This document shows, one piece after another, positions 42,085-51,048 of a stretch of 64,000 bases of DNA. The position numbers were made by a program, and so were the translations under genes. Numbering within the stretch: the first letter of the stretch is position 1; each line of letters starts with the position of its first letter. The notes below the pieces were generated by a model. It worked only from the letters and a program-made list of their open reading frames with translations, made no database searches and was not told the DNA's origin. Origin of the DNA: Mycobacterium sp. Root265 (GTDB lineage Bacteria > Actinomycetota > Actinomycetes > Mycobacteriales > Mycobacteriaceae); contig NZ_LMJA01000004.1 in NCBI RefSeq assembly GCF_001428895.1, positions 99,787 to 163,786 of the forward strand, in the 5' to 3' direction.

Positions 42085-42627
42085 TCAGCGCGGCGGCCCG
42101 GGATCCAGCGGCTGGGCCGGCATGGTCCGCGCGATCGCCTTGGATATCAGCTGGATCGGCGTCGGACCGGACCCCGACGGCAGCGTGAGCGCCACATAGG
42201 TGCCCCGGTCCACGGCGAACCAGGTGCTGATCCCGTAGGCGTTCACCTCGAACCACTGCACCTCGTCGACGACCTGCAGTGGGGTGCCCACCACGAAGTC
42301 GGCCGGGCGGTCCAGGCCGCAGCGCAGGATGACCGCGTCGGCATCGGGATCGGCCTGCCAGGCGGCGGCGCCGGCGGGTACCGGTTCTACGGCCTGCGCG
42401 CGCCGGTAATCACCCAGCTGTTCGGGCAGCGCTTCCAGCAGCGCCGCGCACTGCGGGCTGTCGGCCTGCGGGGCGGGAGCGGCGGCGATGGCCACCGGTG
42501 TGTCCGGCGGCGCGGCTTGGCGGGTCGCGGCGAAGGTGAGCACCACGATCACCGCGGCCACGGCTACTCCGACCGCCGCGATGATCAGCGACCGCGGCGG
42601 GCCGTCCTGCTCATCGGGCTGCGTCAC
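42085..42627 (-). CDS. DUF3515 membrane-anchored protein
   Basis: A 180-residue protein with one N-terminal membrane segment (about 13-33) and an exported domain containing two Cys, in SPQCAALLEALPEQLG and ILRCGLDRPADFVVGTPLQ. It matches the DUF3515 family and the Rv2980 position. GTG start. Function unknown. Confidence 0.88.
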   Translation of the reverse strand: MTQPDEQDGPPRSLIIAAVGVAVAAVIVVLTFAATRQAAPPDTPVAIAAAPAPQADSPQCAALLEALPEQLGDYRRAQAVEPVPAGAAAWQADPDADAVILRCGLDRPADFVVGTPLQVVDEVQWFEVNAYGISTWFAVDRGTYVALTLPSGSGPTPIQLISKAIARTMPAQPLDPGPPR

Positions 42628-42637
42628 ATGGGTAACT

Positions 42638-42880
42638 CTAGGGATGCTGCGTCTCGGCGATCGGGCAGGTCAGGGTCCGCGTGATTCCGGCCACCTGCTG
42701 CACCTTGTCCACGACATCGCGCTGCAATCCGTCCAGCGTGTCGGCGCCGACCCGGGCCACCACGTCGTACGGTCCGGTCACATACTCCGCCGAGTGCACC
42801 CCGGGCAGTCCGGCCAGCTGTTTGGCGACGACCTCGGCGCGGCCCACCTCGGTCTGAATCAGCATGAATGCCTCTACCAC
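42638..42880 (-). CDS. Stand-alone AsnC/Lrp ligand-binding (RAM) domain protein
   Basis: An 80-residue protein consisting only of the effector/dimerisation domain of Lrp/AsnC regulators (alpha/beta ferredoxin-like: FMLIQTEVGRAEVVAKQLAG, VHSAEYVTGPYDVVARV). There is no DNA-binding helix-turn-helix. GTG 42880 has GGAGGG 8 bases upstream and was chosen over ATG 42865. It could modulate a full-length Lrp by mixed oligomers or bind an amino acid. Downstream (- strand) lies DUF3515 after 10 bp. Confidence 0.85.
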   Translation of the reverse strand: MVEAFMLIQTEVGRAEVVAKQLAGLPGVHSAEYVTGPYDVVARVGADTLDGLQRDVVDKVQQVAGITRTLTCPIAETQHP

Positions 42881-42986
42881 TGGGTGTGCCCTCCGTTTCC
42901 GCTGCATAGACTCGTCGCCGCAGGGACCAAACGTACCGCAGGTCGCGGCAGTGTTCAGGCCGGGAACCCCTACCCAGGACGGTGAG

Positions 42987-43937
42987 ATGAGCGACAGCGA
43001 GCCGACGTTGGCACAGGTCGGGGAGTTCGGCGTCATCGACCGGATCAACGCGGGGCGTCACCAGCCCGCGGCCGTGGTGCTGGGTCCCGGGGATGATGCC
43101 GCGGTGGTCACCGCGGCCGACGGGCGCACCGTGGTGTCGACGGACATGCTGGTGCAGGACAGGCATTTCCGGCTGGATTGGTCCACGCCGCACGACATCG
43201 GCCGCAAGGCCATCGCCCAGAACGCCGCCGATATCGAGGCGATGGGTGCGACGCCGACGGCGTTCGTGGTCGCCTTCGGTGCACCGCCGGACACCGCGGC
43301 GTCCGCGGCGCAGGCCTTGTCGGACGGTTTGTGGGATGAGGCGCAGCGCTGTGGGGCGGGGATCGCCGGCGGTGATCTGGTCAGCGCGCCGCAGTGGGTG
43401 GTGTCGGTGACGGTGCTCGGCGATCTCGGCGGCCACGCTCCGGTGCGACGGGACACCGCGCGCCCCGGTGACATCGTCGCCGTCGCGGGTGACCTGGGCC
43501 GTTCGGGTGCCGGATATGCGTTGTGGCTCAACGGCATCGGCGAACCGGCCGCGCTGCGCGAACAGCATCTGGTGCCGAAACCGCCCTACGGTCAGGGCCG
43601 CGTCGCCGCCGCTGCCGGGGCCACCTCGATGACCGATGTGTCCGATGGGCTGCTGGCCGACCTGGGCCATATCGCCACCGCGTCCGGGGTCGTCATCGAG
43701 GTGTTCAGGGAAGCGCTGGGCAGCGATCACGATGCCTTGGCCGATGCCGCAGCGGCCACCGGATCCGACGCCTGGAACTGGGTGTTCGGCGGGGGAGAGG
43801 ACCATGCGCTGGTAGCCACCTTTCCCGGTGCGGTTCCGGCCGGGTGGCGGGTCATCGGCCGGGTGCGCGACGGTGCGCCCGCAGTGCTCGTCGACGGACA
43901 GGCCTGGCAGGGAAACGCGGGCTGGCAGTCCTACTGA
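42987..43937 (+). CDS. thiL: Thiamine-monophosphate kinase
   Basis: A 316-residue PurM-like enzyme phosphorylating thiamine monophosphate to the diphosphate. VLGPGDDAAVV, STDMLVQDRHFRLDW, KAIAQNAADIEAMGATP and TDVSDGLLADLGHIA carry the Mg2+/ATP-binding Asp residues. The ATG follows GACGGTGAG at 42979-42986. It is divergent from the AsnC-type gene and followed by ung after 27 bp. Confidence 0.95.
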   Translation: MSDSEPTLAQVGEFGVIDRINAGRHQPAAVVLGPGDDAAVVTAADGRTVVSTDMLVQDRHFRLDWSTPHDIGRKAIAQNAADIEAMGATPTAFVVAFGAPPDTAASAAQALSDGLWDEAQRCGAGIAGGDLVSAPQWVVSVTVLGDLGGHAPVRRDTARPGDIVAVAGDLGRSGAGYALWLNGIGEPAALREQHLVPKPPYGQGRVAAAAGATSMTDVSDGLLADLGHIATASGVVIEVFREALGSDHDALADAAAATGSDAWNWVFGGGEDHALVATFPGAVPAGWRVIGRVRDGAPAVLVDGQAWQGNAGWQSY

Positions 43938-43964
43938 ACCGGCGGCACGCTAGTTTTGGGCCTC

Positions 43965-44648
43965 GTGACACCACGCCCGCTGACAGATCTCGTCGAACCC
44001 GGTTGGGCGCGTGCGCTCGAGCCGGTGGCCCCGCAGGTGACCGAGTTGGGCGAGTTCCTGCGCGCCGAACTGGCCGCCGGACACCAATACCTGCCGGCCG
44101 GAGAGAACGTCCTGCGGGCGTTCACGTTTCCGTTCGAGGCGGTCCGCGTACTGATCGTCGGCCAGGATCCGTACCCGACTCCGGGACATGCCGTGGGACT
44201 GAGTTTCTCGGTGGCCCCGGACGTTCGCCCGGTGCCGCGCAGCCTGGTCAACATCTTCACCGAGTACGGTGCCGACCTCGGCTACCCGGTGCCCGCCAAC
44301 GGCGATCTGAGTCCGTGGGCCGCGCAGGGTGTGATGCTGTTGAACAGGGTGCTCACCGTGCGGCCCGGTGCGCCGGCCTCACATCGCCGCAAGGGGTGGG
44401 AGGCCGTCACCGAATGCGCGATCCGGGCACTGGTCGCGCGCCCGCAGCCGCTGGTGGCAGTGCTCTGGGGACGCGACGCGCAGACGCTGAAACCGATGCT
44501 GATCGAGGGCGGCTGCGGTGTCATCGAATCGGTGCACCCGTCGCCGCTGTCCGCGTCGCGAGGATTCTTCGGATCGAAGCCGTTCAGCCGTACCAATGAA
44601 CTGCTGACGAAGCTGGGCGCCGATCCGATCGACTGGCGACTGCCGTAG
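43965..44648 (+). CDS. ung: Uracil-DNA glycosylase
   Basis: A 227-residue family 1 UDG that removes uracil from DNA. The catalytic water-activating loop [17 protein letters not shown], the uracil-binding LLNRVLTVR and the minor-groove loop [14 protein letters not shown] are intact. GTG 43965 gives exactly the length of the M. tuberculosis protein (227). Confidence 0.97.
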   Translation: MTPRPLTDLVEPGWARALEPVAPQVTELGEFLRAELAAGHQYLPAGENVLRAFTFPFEAVRVLIVGQDPYPTPGHAVGLSFSVAPDVRPVPRSLVNIFTEYGADLGYPVPANGDLSPWAAQGVMLLNRVLTVRPGAPASHRRKGWEAVTECAIRALVARPQPLVAVLWGRDAQTLKPMLIEGGCGVIESVHPSPLSASRGFFGSKPFSRTNELLTKLGADPIDWRLP

Positions 44649-44670
44649 CAGTACCTGGAGTCACCAAAAC

Positions 44671-44695
44671 GACGGCACCCGCGAGGGTGACCGTC
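44671..44695. terminator. Hairpin between ung and rpmB
   Basis: GACGGCACCC and GGGTGACCGTC form an imperfect stem around GCGA between the convergent genes. It has no T run, so termination efficiency is uncertain. Confidence 0.45.
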
Positions 44696-44736
44696 GATGT
44701 GGTGCAGATTTCAGCTGTGGACCGCGCGAGGCGGAA

Positions 44737-44931
44737 TCAGCCGCGTGCGACCTTGCCGGCCTTCAGGCAGGAGGTGCAGACGTTCAGACGCTGCTTGTTA
44801 CCGCCGGGGCGGGTCACGGCGTTGACGGTCTGGATGTTCGGGTTCCAGCGACGGTTGGTCCGGCGATGGGAATGCGACACCGACTTGCCGAAGCCGGGGC
44901 CCTTAGCGCAGATGTCGCACACGGCAGCCAT
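44737..44931 (-). CDS. rpmB: 50S ribosomal protein L28, zinc-ribbon form
   Basis: A 64-residue L28. The Cys pairs CDIC (residues 5-8) and CTSC (52-55) mark the zinc-containing (C+) form. SVSHSHRRTNRRWNPNIQTV is the family core. It is divergent from the DAK2 gene across 222 bp, which should hold both promoters; no clear motif is called there. Confidence 0.96.
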   Translation of the reverse strand: MAAVCDICAKGPGFGKSVSHSHRRTNRRWNPNIQTVNAVTRPGGNKQRLNVCTSCLKAGKVARG

Positions 44932-45153
44932 GTCTAGAACTCCTTGTAATCAGTACTGGGGGCCAGCGACCGCAAGCGGGTGACCCGACAACTGGACCAG
45001 GATACCGGCCCGGTGAACGGATCTCCAAAACGTCCCGCTGATCCGCTCGCCGCGTTCACCCGAGCTGTCCACAACCTGTGCGGCTGCGGCCCCGCTGTCG
45101 GCGGCGATGGCTATTCTGGCCCGCACGGCTGGTGCGACGCTCAGGAGGTGTAG

Positions 45154-46752
45154 ATGTCGGCTGCGCGGCTCGACGCATCGGCGATGCGACGTTGGGCCCA
45201 CACCGCCGTCGGGCACCTGATCACCCACACCGACGAGATCAACCGGCTCAACGTCTTCCCCGTCGCGGATTCCGACACCGGCACCAACATGCTGTTCACC
45301 ATGCGGTCGGCGGTGGCCGGGCTGGAGGGGCGCGAGGATCTCGACCTGATGGCGGTCACCGGCTGCCTGGCCGACGGCGCCTTGCGCGGTGCCCGCGGCA
45401 ACTCCGGGGTGATTCTGTCCCAGATTCTGCGCGGCCTCTCCGATGTCACCGCCGAACGGCACCTCTCCGAGATCGGCGGTGAGGCCTTCGCCGCCGCCCT
45501 GCGCCGCGCCGAGGGACTGGTGGTGGCCTCGATGGGTGAGGCGGTCCCCGGCACCATCGTCTCGGTACTCGGCTCGGCAGCCGACACCGCCGAAGAACGC
45601 GCCGCCGCGGGTGCCGATGTCAGCACCGTCGTCGAAACGGCCGCCACCGCGGCGGTCGCCGCCTTGGAGCGCACCACCGACCAACTCGACGTGCTGGCCG
45701 AGGCCGGGGTGGTCGACGCCGGCGGGCGAGGTCTGCTGGTGCTCCTCGACGCGCTGACCGCGACCCTCGTCGGAAACGCACCCCGGCGGCACGCTTACGA
45801 ACCGGCCGCCGGCGCCCCCGAACCGGCCGTCGGCTCGGCCGCGCCCCCGCAGTTCGAGGTCATGTACCTGCTCGACGGCTGCCGGGCCGAGTCCGTGGAG
45901 GGGTTGCGCGCCACGCTGGCCGCGCTCGGCGACTCGGTGGCCATCACCGCCGGCCGCAGCGGAACCCAGTCGGTGCACGTGCACACCGACGATGCCGGCG
46001 CCGCGGTGGAGGCCGGGCTCGCGGTAGGTAGTCCCAGCAGTATCCAGATCACCGTGCTCACCGGCGCCCGTCCGGTGCACACCGCCGGGCGCGACCGCGC
46101 GGTGCTCGCCGTGGTCGACGGCGACGGCGCGGCGACTCTGTTCGCCGGCGAAGGTGCCCGGGTGCTGCGCCCGCACGATGGCGTGCCGATCAGCGCGCAG
46201 CAGCTGCTGCGCGCGCTGGTCGACGCCGATGCCGCGCAGATCATGTTGCTGCCCAACGGTTTCATCGCCGCCGAGGAACTGGTGGCCGGCTGCACGGCCG
46301 CGACCGGGTGGGGTATCGATGTGGTGCCGGTGCCGACCGCCTCGATGGTGCAGGGGCTGGCGGCCCTGGCCGTACACGACGGGGCCCGCCAGGGTGTGGA
46401 CGACGGATACACCATGGCGCGCGCCGCCGCCGGCGCGCGGCACGGTTCGGTGCGGGTGGCCACCGATGACGCGCTGACCTGGGCGGGGCACTGCAAACCC
46501 GGTGACGGACTGGGCATCTCAGGTGATGAAGTGCTGATCGTCGGGCGCGATGTGGCCTCGGCCGGGGCCGGTCTGATCGATCTGTTGCTCGCCGCCGGTG
46601 GCGAGCTGATCACCGTGCTGATCGGCAGCGGTGTCGACGAGGGAGTGGGGGAGCGGTTGCGCGATCACGTGCGCCAGCAGCATCTGGGTGCCGAACTGGT
46701 CAGTTACCGCACCGATCACGACGGTGACGCGCTGCTGATCGGGGTGGAGTGA
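45154..46752 (+). CDS. DAK2/FakA-like kinase-domain protein
   Basis: A 532-residue protein. The N-terminal DAK2 (DhaL-type) nucleotide-binding domain has NRLNVFPVADSDTGTNMLFTM at 30-50 and RGARGNSGVILSQILRGLS. A central linker and a C-terminal DegV/DAK1-like domain with IMLLPNGF follow. The architecture is that of fatty-acid kinase FakA and relatives, which need an acyl-binding FakB partner; no fakB is adjacent. In M. tuberculosis H37Rv the equivalent is annotated as two ORFs (Rv2975c, Rv2974c). Followed 3 bases later by recG. Confidence 0.9.
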   Translation: MSAARLDASAMRRWAHTAVGHLITHTDEINRLNVFPVADSDTGTNMLFTMRSAVAGLEGREDLDLMAVTGCLADGALRGARGNSGVILSQILRGLSDVTAERHLSEIGGEAFAAALRRAEGLVVASMGEAVPGTIVSVLGSAADTAEERAAAGADVSTVVETAATAAVAALERTTDQLDVLAEAGVVDAGGRGLLVLLDALTATLVGNAPRRHAYEPAAGAPEPAVGSAAPPQFEVMYLLDGCRAESVEGLRATLAALGDSVAITAGRSGTQSVHVHTDDAGAAVEAGLAVGSPSSIQITVLTGARPVHTAGRDRAVLAVVDGDGAATLFAGEGARVLRPHDGVPISAQQLLRALVDADAAQIMLLPNGFIAAEELVAGCTAATGWGIDVVPVPTASMVQGLAALAVHDGARQGVDDGYTMARAAAGARHGSVRVATDDALTWAGHCKPGDGLGISGDEVLIVGRDVASAGAGLIDLLLAAGGELITVLIGSGVDEGVGERLRDHVRQQHLGAELVSYRTDHDGDALLIGVE

Positions 46753-46755
46753 CCC

Positions 46756-48984
46756 GTGGTTGCGCTCAACGACCTGCTCTCACCCATCATCGGCGCCAAG
46801 GCCGCCGACAAGCTGGAGGAAGCCTTCGGCATCCGTACGGTCAACGACCTGCTGCGCCATTACCCGCGCAAGTACAGCGACGGGATGACCGTCCGCGAAG
46901 AGGGCGAGGAGATCGAACTCGAGGAGGGCACCCATGTGACCTTCGTCGACGTCATCACCGCCACCGATGTCCGGCAGATGAAACCCCAGCCGGGCAAGCG
47001 ACCACGCAAGATGCTCAAGGTCACCCTCGGTGAGCGCAACCCCGCGATCACCGCCACCTTCTTCAACGCCGATTACCTCGTCAACAGCCTCACCCGGGGC
47101 ACCAGGGTGATGCTCTCCGGTGAGATCGGCTACTTCCGGCAGACGATGCAGCTGTCGCATCCGGCGTTCCTGATCATCGGCGCCCCGGGCGAACGGACCA
47201 TCGGGACAAGGTCGTTCGCGAAGATCGCCGACGCGTCGGGGGAGTCCGGCTCGGACGTCCTGGCCGCCTTCGAAAGAGAGTTCTTCCCGATCTATCCGGC
47301 GACCAAGAAGCTGCAGAGCTGGGACATCTACGCCTGCATCTGTCAGGTGCTGGCGGTGCTCGACCCGATCCCCGAGCTGCTGCCGGATGCCTTTCTGCGG
47401 CAATGGAATCTGATCTCGGAAGACACCGCCCTGCGCCGCGTGCACGTCTCGGAGAACGCCGTCGAGCGGGAGGCCGCGCAGGAACGACTGACCTACGACG
47501 AGGCGATCGGCCTGCAGTGGGCGCTGGTGTCGCGGCGCTACGGCGCGCTCGGTGAGACCGGGCCGGCGGCCCCGCTGCGCAGCGACGGTCTGGCGGCCGC
47601 CCTGATGAAGCAGTTGCCGTTCGAGTTGACCGGCGGTCAGCGTGAGGTGCTCGACGTCATCTCCGGTGAGCTCGCCAAGACCCGGCCGATGAACCGGATG
47701 CTGCAGGGTGAGGTGGGCTCCGGCAAGACCATCGTGTCGGTACTGGCGATGCTGCAGATGGTCGACGCCGGCATGCAGTGCGCGCTGCTGGCGCCCACCG
47801 AGGTACTCGCCGCGCAGCACTACCGTTCCATCCGCCAGGTACTGGGGCCGCTGGCGATGGCCGGTGAACTCGGGGCCGCCGACGGGGCCACCGCCATCAC
47901 CCTGCTCACCGGTTCGATGTCACCACAGCAGAAGCGCCAGGCCCGTGATGAGATCTATTCCGGCACAGCAGGAATCGTGGTGGGAACGCACGCCATCATC
48001 CAGGAGTCGGTGGAGTTCGGCCGGCTCGGCATGGTGGTGGTGGACGAACAGCACCGGTTCGGCGTCGAGCAACGGGACCGGTTGCGCGCCAAGGCCACCG
48101 GGGGGATCACCCCGCACCTGCTGGTGATGACGGCGACGCCTATCCCGCGCACCATCGCCCTGACCGTGTTCGGCGACCTGGAGACCTCCACGCTGCGAGA
48201 GCTGCCCCGTGGACGCCAGCCCATCACCAGCAATGTGGTGTTCACCAAGGACAAGCCGTCCTGGCTGGACCGGGCGTGGGCGCGCATCATCGAGGAGGTG
48301 GCCGCCGGGCGGCAGGCCTACGTGGTGGCCTCGCGTATCGATGAGGAGCCCGACAAGAAGAACGCCTACGAGCACGGCCCGCCGCCGGTCACCGTGCTGC
48401 AGGTGCTGGAACGGCTGAGCACCGGGCCGTTGGCCGGGTTACGGCTCGGGCTGATGCACGGGCGGCTGGCGCCCGAGGAGAAGGACGCGGTGATGTCGGC
48501 ATTCCGGGCCGGCGAGATCGACGTGCTGATCTGTACCACCGTCATCGAGGTCGGCGTCGACGTGCCCAACGCCACCATGATGGTGGTGATGGATGCCGAC
48601 CGGTTCGGCATCAGCCAGTTGCACCAGCTGCGGGGGCGTATCGGCCGCGGGCAGCATCCGAGCCTGTGCCTGTTGGTGACACGGATGCCGGAGAGTTCCA
48701 AGGCCGGTGAACGGTTGCGCGCGGTGGCGGGCACCCTGGACGGTTTCGCGTTGGCCGACCTCGACCTCCAGGAGCGTCAGGAGGGAGATGTGCTGGGCTA
48801 CAACCAGTCCGGACGTCTCACCACGCTGCGCTTCCTGTCATTGGCAGATCATCTGGGCATCATTCAGGACGCCCGCAGTTTCTGCGAGTCCGCGTATCTG
48901 GACAATCAGTACCAACCCGGGCTGGACGTGCTGGCCGCGCCGTTCGCCGACTCGGATCGGGTTCAGTACCTGGACAAGTCGTGA
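46756..48984 (+). CDS. recG: ATP-dependent DNA helicase RecG
   Basis: A 742-residue superfamily 2 helicase that remodels stalled forks and Holliday junctions. The N-terminal wedge/OB domain (VRQMKPQPGKRPRKMLKVTL) is followed by Walker A GEVGSGKT at 318-325, DEQH as the Walker B variant, VMTATPIPRTIALT and QLRGRIGRGQHPSLCLL. GTG start. Its stop overlaps the GTG of the next gene by 4 bases. Confidence 0.97.
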   Translation: MVALNDLLSPIIGAKAADKLEEAFGIRTVNDLLRHYPRKYSDGMTVREEGEEIELEEGTHVTFVDVITATDVRQMKPQPGKRPRKMLKVTLGERNPAITATFFNADYLVNSLTRGTRVMLSGEIGYFRQTMQLSHPAFLIIGAPGERTIGTRSFAKIADASGESGSDVLAAFEREFFPIYPATKKLQSWDIYACICQVLAVLDPIPELLPDAFLRQWNLISEDTALRRVHVSENAVEREAAQERLTYDEAIGLQWALVSRRYGALGETGPAAPLRSDGLAAALMKQLPFELTGGQREVLDVISGELAKTRPMNRMLQGEVGSGKTIVSVLAMLQMVDAGMQCALLAPTEVLAAQHYRSIRQVLGPLAMAGELGAADGATAITLLTGSMSPQQKRQARDEIYSGTAGIVVGTHAIIQESVEFGRLGMVVVDEQHRFGVEQRDRLRAKATGGITPHLLVMTATPIPRTIALTVFGDLETSTLRELPRGRQPITSNVVFTKDKPSWLDRAWARIIEEVAAGRQAYVVASRIDEEPDKKNAYEHGPPPVTVLQVLERLSTGPLAGLRLGLMHGRLAPEEKDAVMSAFRAGEIDVLICTTVIEVGVDVPNATMMVVMDADRFGISQLHQLRGRIGRGQHPSLCLLVTRMPESSKAGERLRAVAGTLDGFALADLDLQERQEGDVLGYNQSGRLTTLRFLSLADHLGIIQDARSFCESAYLDNQYQPGLDVLAAPFADSDRVQYLDKS

Positions 48985-49685
48985 AGCGGATCGGTCTGCT
49001 CGGGGCCGGCGTCGCGCTGGCGGTGCTGGTCGCCGTGCAGGTCAGCACCGAACCCGGTGCGGGTTCGGCGCGATATGTGGCCGAGGCCGATATCCCGACC
49101 GTCGCGCCCGGCGTCGACGTGCTGGCCGGGGTGATCGAGATCCCGGTCCGGATGCCCGGTTACGACTACCGCCGTGACGCGTTCGGGGAGTCCTGGGACG
49201 ATGACAACGATGCCCCCGGCGGGCGCAACGGCTGCGACACCAGAAACGACATCCTGGACCGCGATCTCGTCGAGAAGTCGTACGTATCGATCAAGCGGTG
49301 CCCGACCGCGGTTGCCACCGGCACGCTGATCGATCCGTACACCAACACCACCATCGCCTTCGTGCGCGGCAACCAGATCGGGGCGTCGGTGCAGATCGAC
49401 CACATCGTTCCGCTCTCGCTGGCCTGGGATCTCGGCGCCCGCACCTGGACCGGCGAAATGCGGCTGCGGTTCGCCAATGACCCGGCCAATCTGCTCGCCG
49501 TCGACGGGCCGACGAATCAGAACAAGGGTGACAACGAGCCGGCGGTGTGGATGCCGCCCAACCGGGCGTTCTGGTGCCAGTACGCGGTGCAGTTCGCCGC
49601 GGTGCTGCGCGGGTACGGGCTGCCGGTGGATGCGCCCTCGGCACGGGTGCTGCGGGAGGCGGCCGGGACGTGCCCGACGGGCTGA
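48981..49685 (+). CDS. Secreted DUF1524/HNH nuclease-like protein
   Basis: A 234-residue protein with an N-terminal signal or anchor (about 4-20) and a C-terminal HNH-type domain. CDTRNDILDRDL, QIDHIVPLSLAWDLGA (active-site DH) and DGPTNQNKGDNEP follow the DUF1524 pattern of extracellular nucleases. It corresponds to Rv2972c. It is coupled to recG by a 4-base overlap. Nuclease activity is inferred from the motif. Confidence 0.88.
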   Translation: MKRIGLLGAGVALAVLVAVQVSTEPGAGSARYVAEADIPTVAPGVDVLAGVIEIPVRMPGYDYRRDAFGESWDDDNDAPGGRNGCDTRNDILDRDLVEKSYVSIKRCPTAVATGTLIDPYTNTTIAFVRGNQIGASVQIDHIVPLSLAWDLGARTWTGEMRLRFANDPANLLAVDGPTNQNKGDNEPAVWMPPNRAFWCQYAVQFAAVLRGYGLPVDAPSARVLREAAGTCPTG

Positions 49686-49691
49686 GGCGCG

Positions 49692-49714
49692 ATCTACGTA
49701 GCAGAGGCGTAGAT
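49692..49714. promoter_or_regulatory. Candidate BlaI operator upstream of blaI
   Basis: ATCTACG (49692-49698) and CGTAGAT (49708-49714) are perfect inverted arms, centred on 49703 and ending 26 bp before the blaI ATG. The left half contains CTACGTAG. Over 19 positions it matches the second dyad at 52293-52311 at 14. Confidence 0.65.
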
Positions 49715-49739
49715 TGGCCGTTCGGGAACGGAGGTGCGC

Positions 49740-50117
49740 ATGCAGCAGCGCGGGTTCGGTGACCTCGAGGCGACCGTGATGGACCGGGTGTGGGGCCGCG
49801 AGGACGGCGTCACCGTGCGTGAGGTCTTCGAGGAACTCACCGACGCACGCCAGATCGCCTACACCACGGTGCTGTCCACCCTGGACAATCTGCATCGCAA
49901 GGGCTGGGTGCGGCGTGTACGCGAAGGCAAGGCCTACCGGTACTGGGCGACGATGACCCGTGAGGAGCGCTCGGCCAACCTGATGCGCGCCGCGTTCGAG
50001 TCCGGCGGCAAGCCCGAGGCGGTGCTGGCGTTCTTCGTCGAACAGATGTCGGCCGACGAATCCGCGCAACTGAAGGCGGCGCTGCGGTCGTCCGGTACCC
50101 AGAAGCGCCGCCGATGA
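49740..50117 (+). CDS. blaI: BlaI/MecI-family penicillinase repressor
   Basis: A 125-residue winged-helix repressor. LEATVMDRVWGREDGVTVREV and IAYTTVLSTLDNLHRKGWVRR are the BlaI DNA-binding signatures. The C-terminal helices form the dimer, whose linker is cleaved or released in response to the M56 protease. ATG 49740 was chosen because GGAGG lies 5 bases before it; a GTG at 49734 would overlap that site. The sequence differs clearly from M. tuberculosis BlaI (Rv1846c) as recalled, so this is a second-type system. The ATGA overlap couples it to the protease gene. An operator-like dyad sits at 49692. Confidence 0.92.
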   Translation: MQQRGFGDLEATVMDRVWGREDGVTVREVFEELTDARQIAYTTVLSTLDNLHRKGWVRRVREGKAYRYWATMTREERSANLMRAAFESGGKPEAVLAFFVEQMSADESAQLKAALRSSGTQKRRR

Positions 50118-51028
50118 CCGCCGCGGTCTACCTGCTGGCCTACGGGGCGCTGGTGACCTGGCTGGCGCCGCCACTGTTGGCCAGGCTCACCCGCCGCGGG
50201 CTGAACCCGCAACTGGGAGTGGCGGCCTGGCTGACGGCCATCGTCGGTGTACTGGCGGCATGGGCGGTGGCGATATCGCTCATCGTGGTCAACGGGTTAC
50301 GCGGACTACCGGATTCACCGGTGCTGGTCGTCTGCCTGGAACTGCTCGGGATCCCCGAACAGGTCGCCACCCCGGGGTTGCCGGGCCTGTTGCTGGTGAT
50401 CGCCGCCGGTGTGGTCCTGACCGCAGCGGTGAGCATGAAGGTGGGACGCGCGGTGCGGGGGTCCCGCGATCGCAGCCATGATCACGCGCACGCCGCCCGG
50501 CTGGTAGGTCTGCCCACCGATCGTCCGGATGTCTTTCTGCTCAATGCCGAACGGCCCGCCGCATATTGCGTGGTCGGGCGCCCGAACGCGATCGTGGTGA
50601 CCACCGCAGCCGTGCAGCGCCTTACCCCATCGCAGCTGAATGCGGTGCTGGCCCACGAAGACGCGCACATCGCAGGCCGTCACCACCAGGTACTGATGTT
50701 CTTGCGGGCCTTGGCCGCAACACTGCCGCGTCTGCCGCTCTTCCCGCGCGGTGCCGCGGCGGTGGGTGACCTGCTGGAAATGTGCGCCGATGACGCCGCC
50801 GCTCGACGGCACGGCAGCCGGGCGCTGGTCGCGGGAATGCTCGAACTGGCCGGACCGGTGCAGCCGGCAGGTCTGGCGGTCGGCGCAAGCGCGATCGCCG
50901 TGCGTGCCAATCGGCTACTCGTGCCGGCGGGCCGGGGGAGTCTGCAGCGTCACCGGTTGCTGGCGTGGGCGACCATCGCCGTGACGGCCGGCGCACCCGT
51001 CGTCATCAACCTGATCTGTCATCACTGA
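50114..51028 (+). CDS. M56-family membrane protease, BlaR-like without sensor domain
   Basis: A 304-residue membrane protein. Helices are at about 3-24, 36-60, 90-108 and 283-300. The zinc-protease motif HEDAH is at 181-185, with the likely third ligand Glu222 in LLEMCADDAA. Conserved M56 blocks VVTTAAVQRLTPSQLNAVLAHEDAH precede it. It ends shortly after the last helix, so the extracellular penicillin-binding domain of staphylococcal BlaR1 is missing. It is expected to cleave or inactivate the adjacent BlaI. How it senses damage is not visible in its own sequence. Confidence 0.9.
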   Translation: MTAAVYLLAYGALVTWLAPPLLARLTRRGLNPQLGVAAWLTAIVGVLAAWAVAISLIVVNGLRGLPDSPVLVVCLELLGIPEQVATPGLPGLLLVIAAGVVLTAAVSMKVGRAVRGSRDRSHDHAHAARLVGLPTDRPDVFLLNAERPAAYCVVGRPNAIVVTTAAVQRLTPSQLNAVLAHEDAHIAGRHHQVLMFLRALAATLPRLPLFPRGAAAVGDLLEMCADDAAARRHGSRALVAGMLELAGPVQPAGLAVGASAIAVRANRLLVPAGRGSLQRHRLLAWATIAVTAGAPVVINLICHH

Positions 51029-51048
51029 TAACCAGGTGAGACGGCTGG

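Noticed and set aside
49740-51028. Assignment of blaI/M56 as orthologues of Rv1846c/Rv1845c
   Set aside because: The BlaI sequence differs substantially from Rv1846c as recalled, and the gene neighbourhood is different; a second system is more likely.
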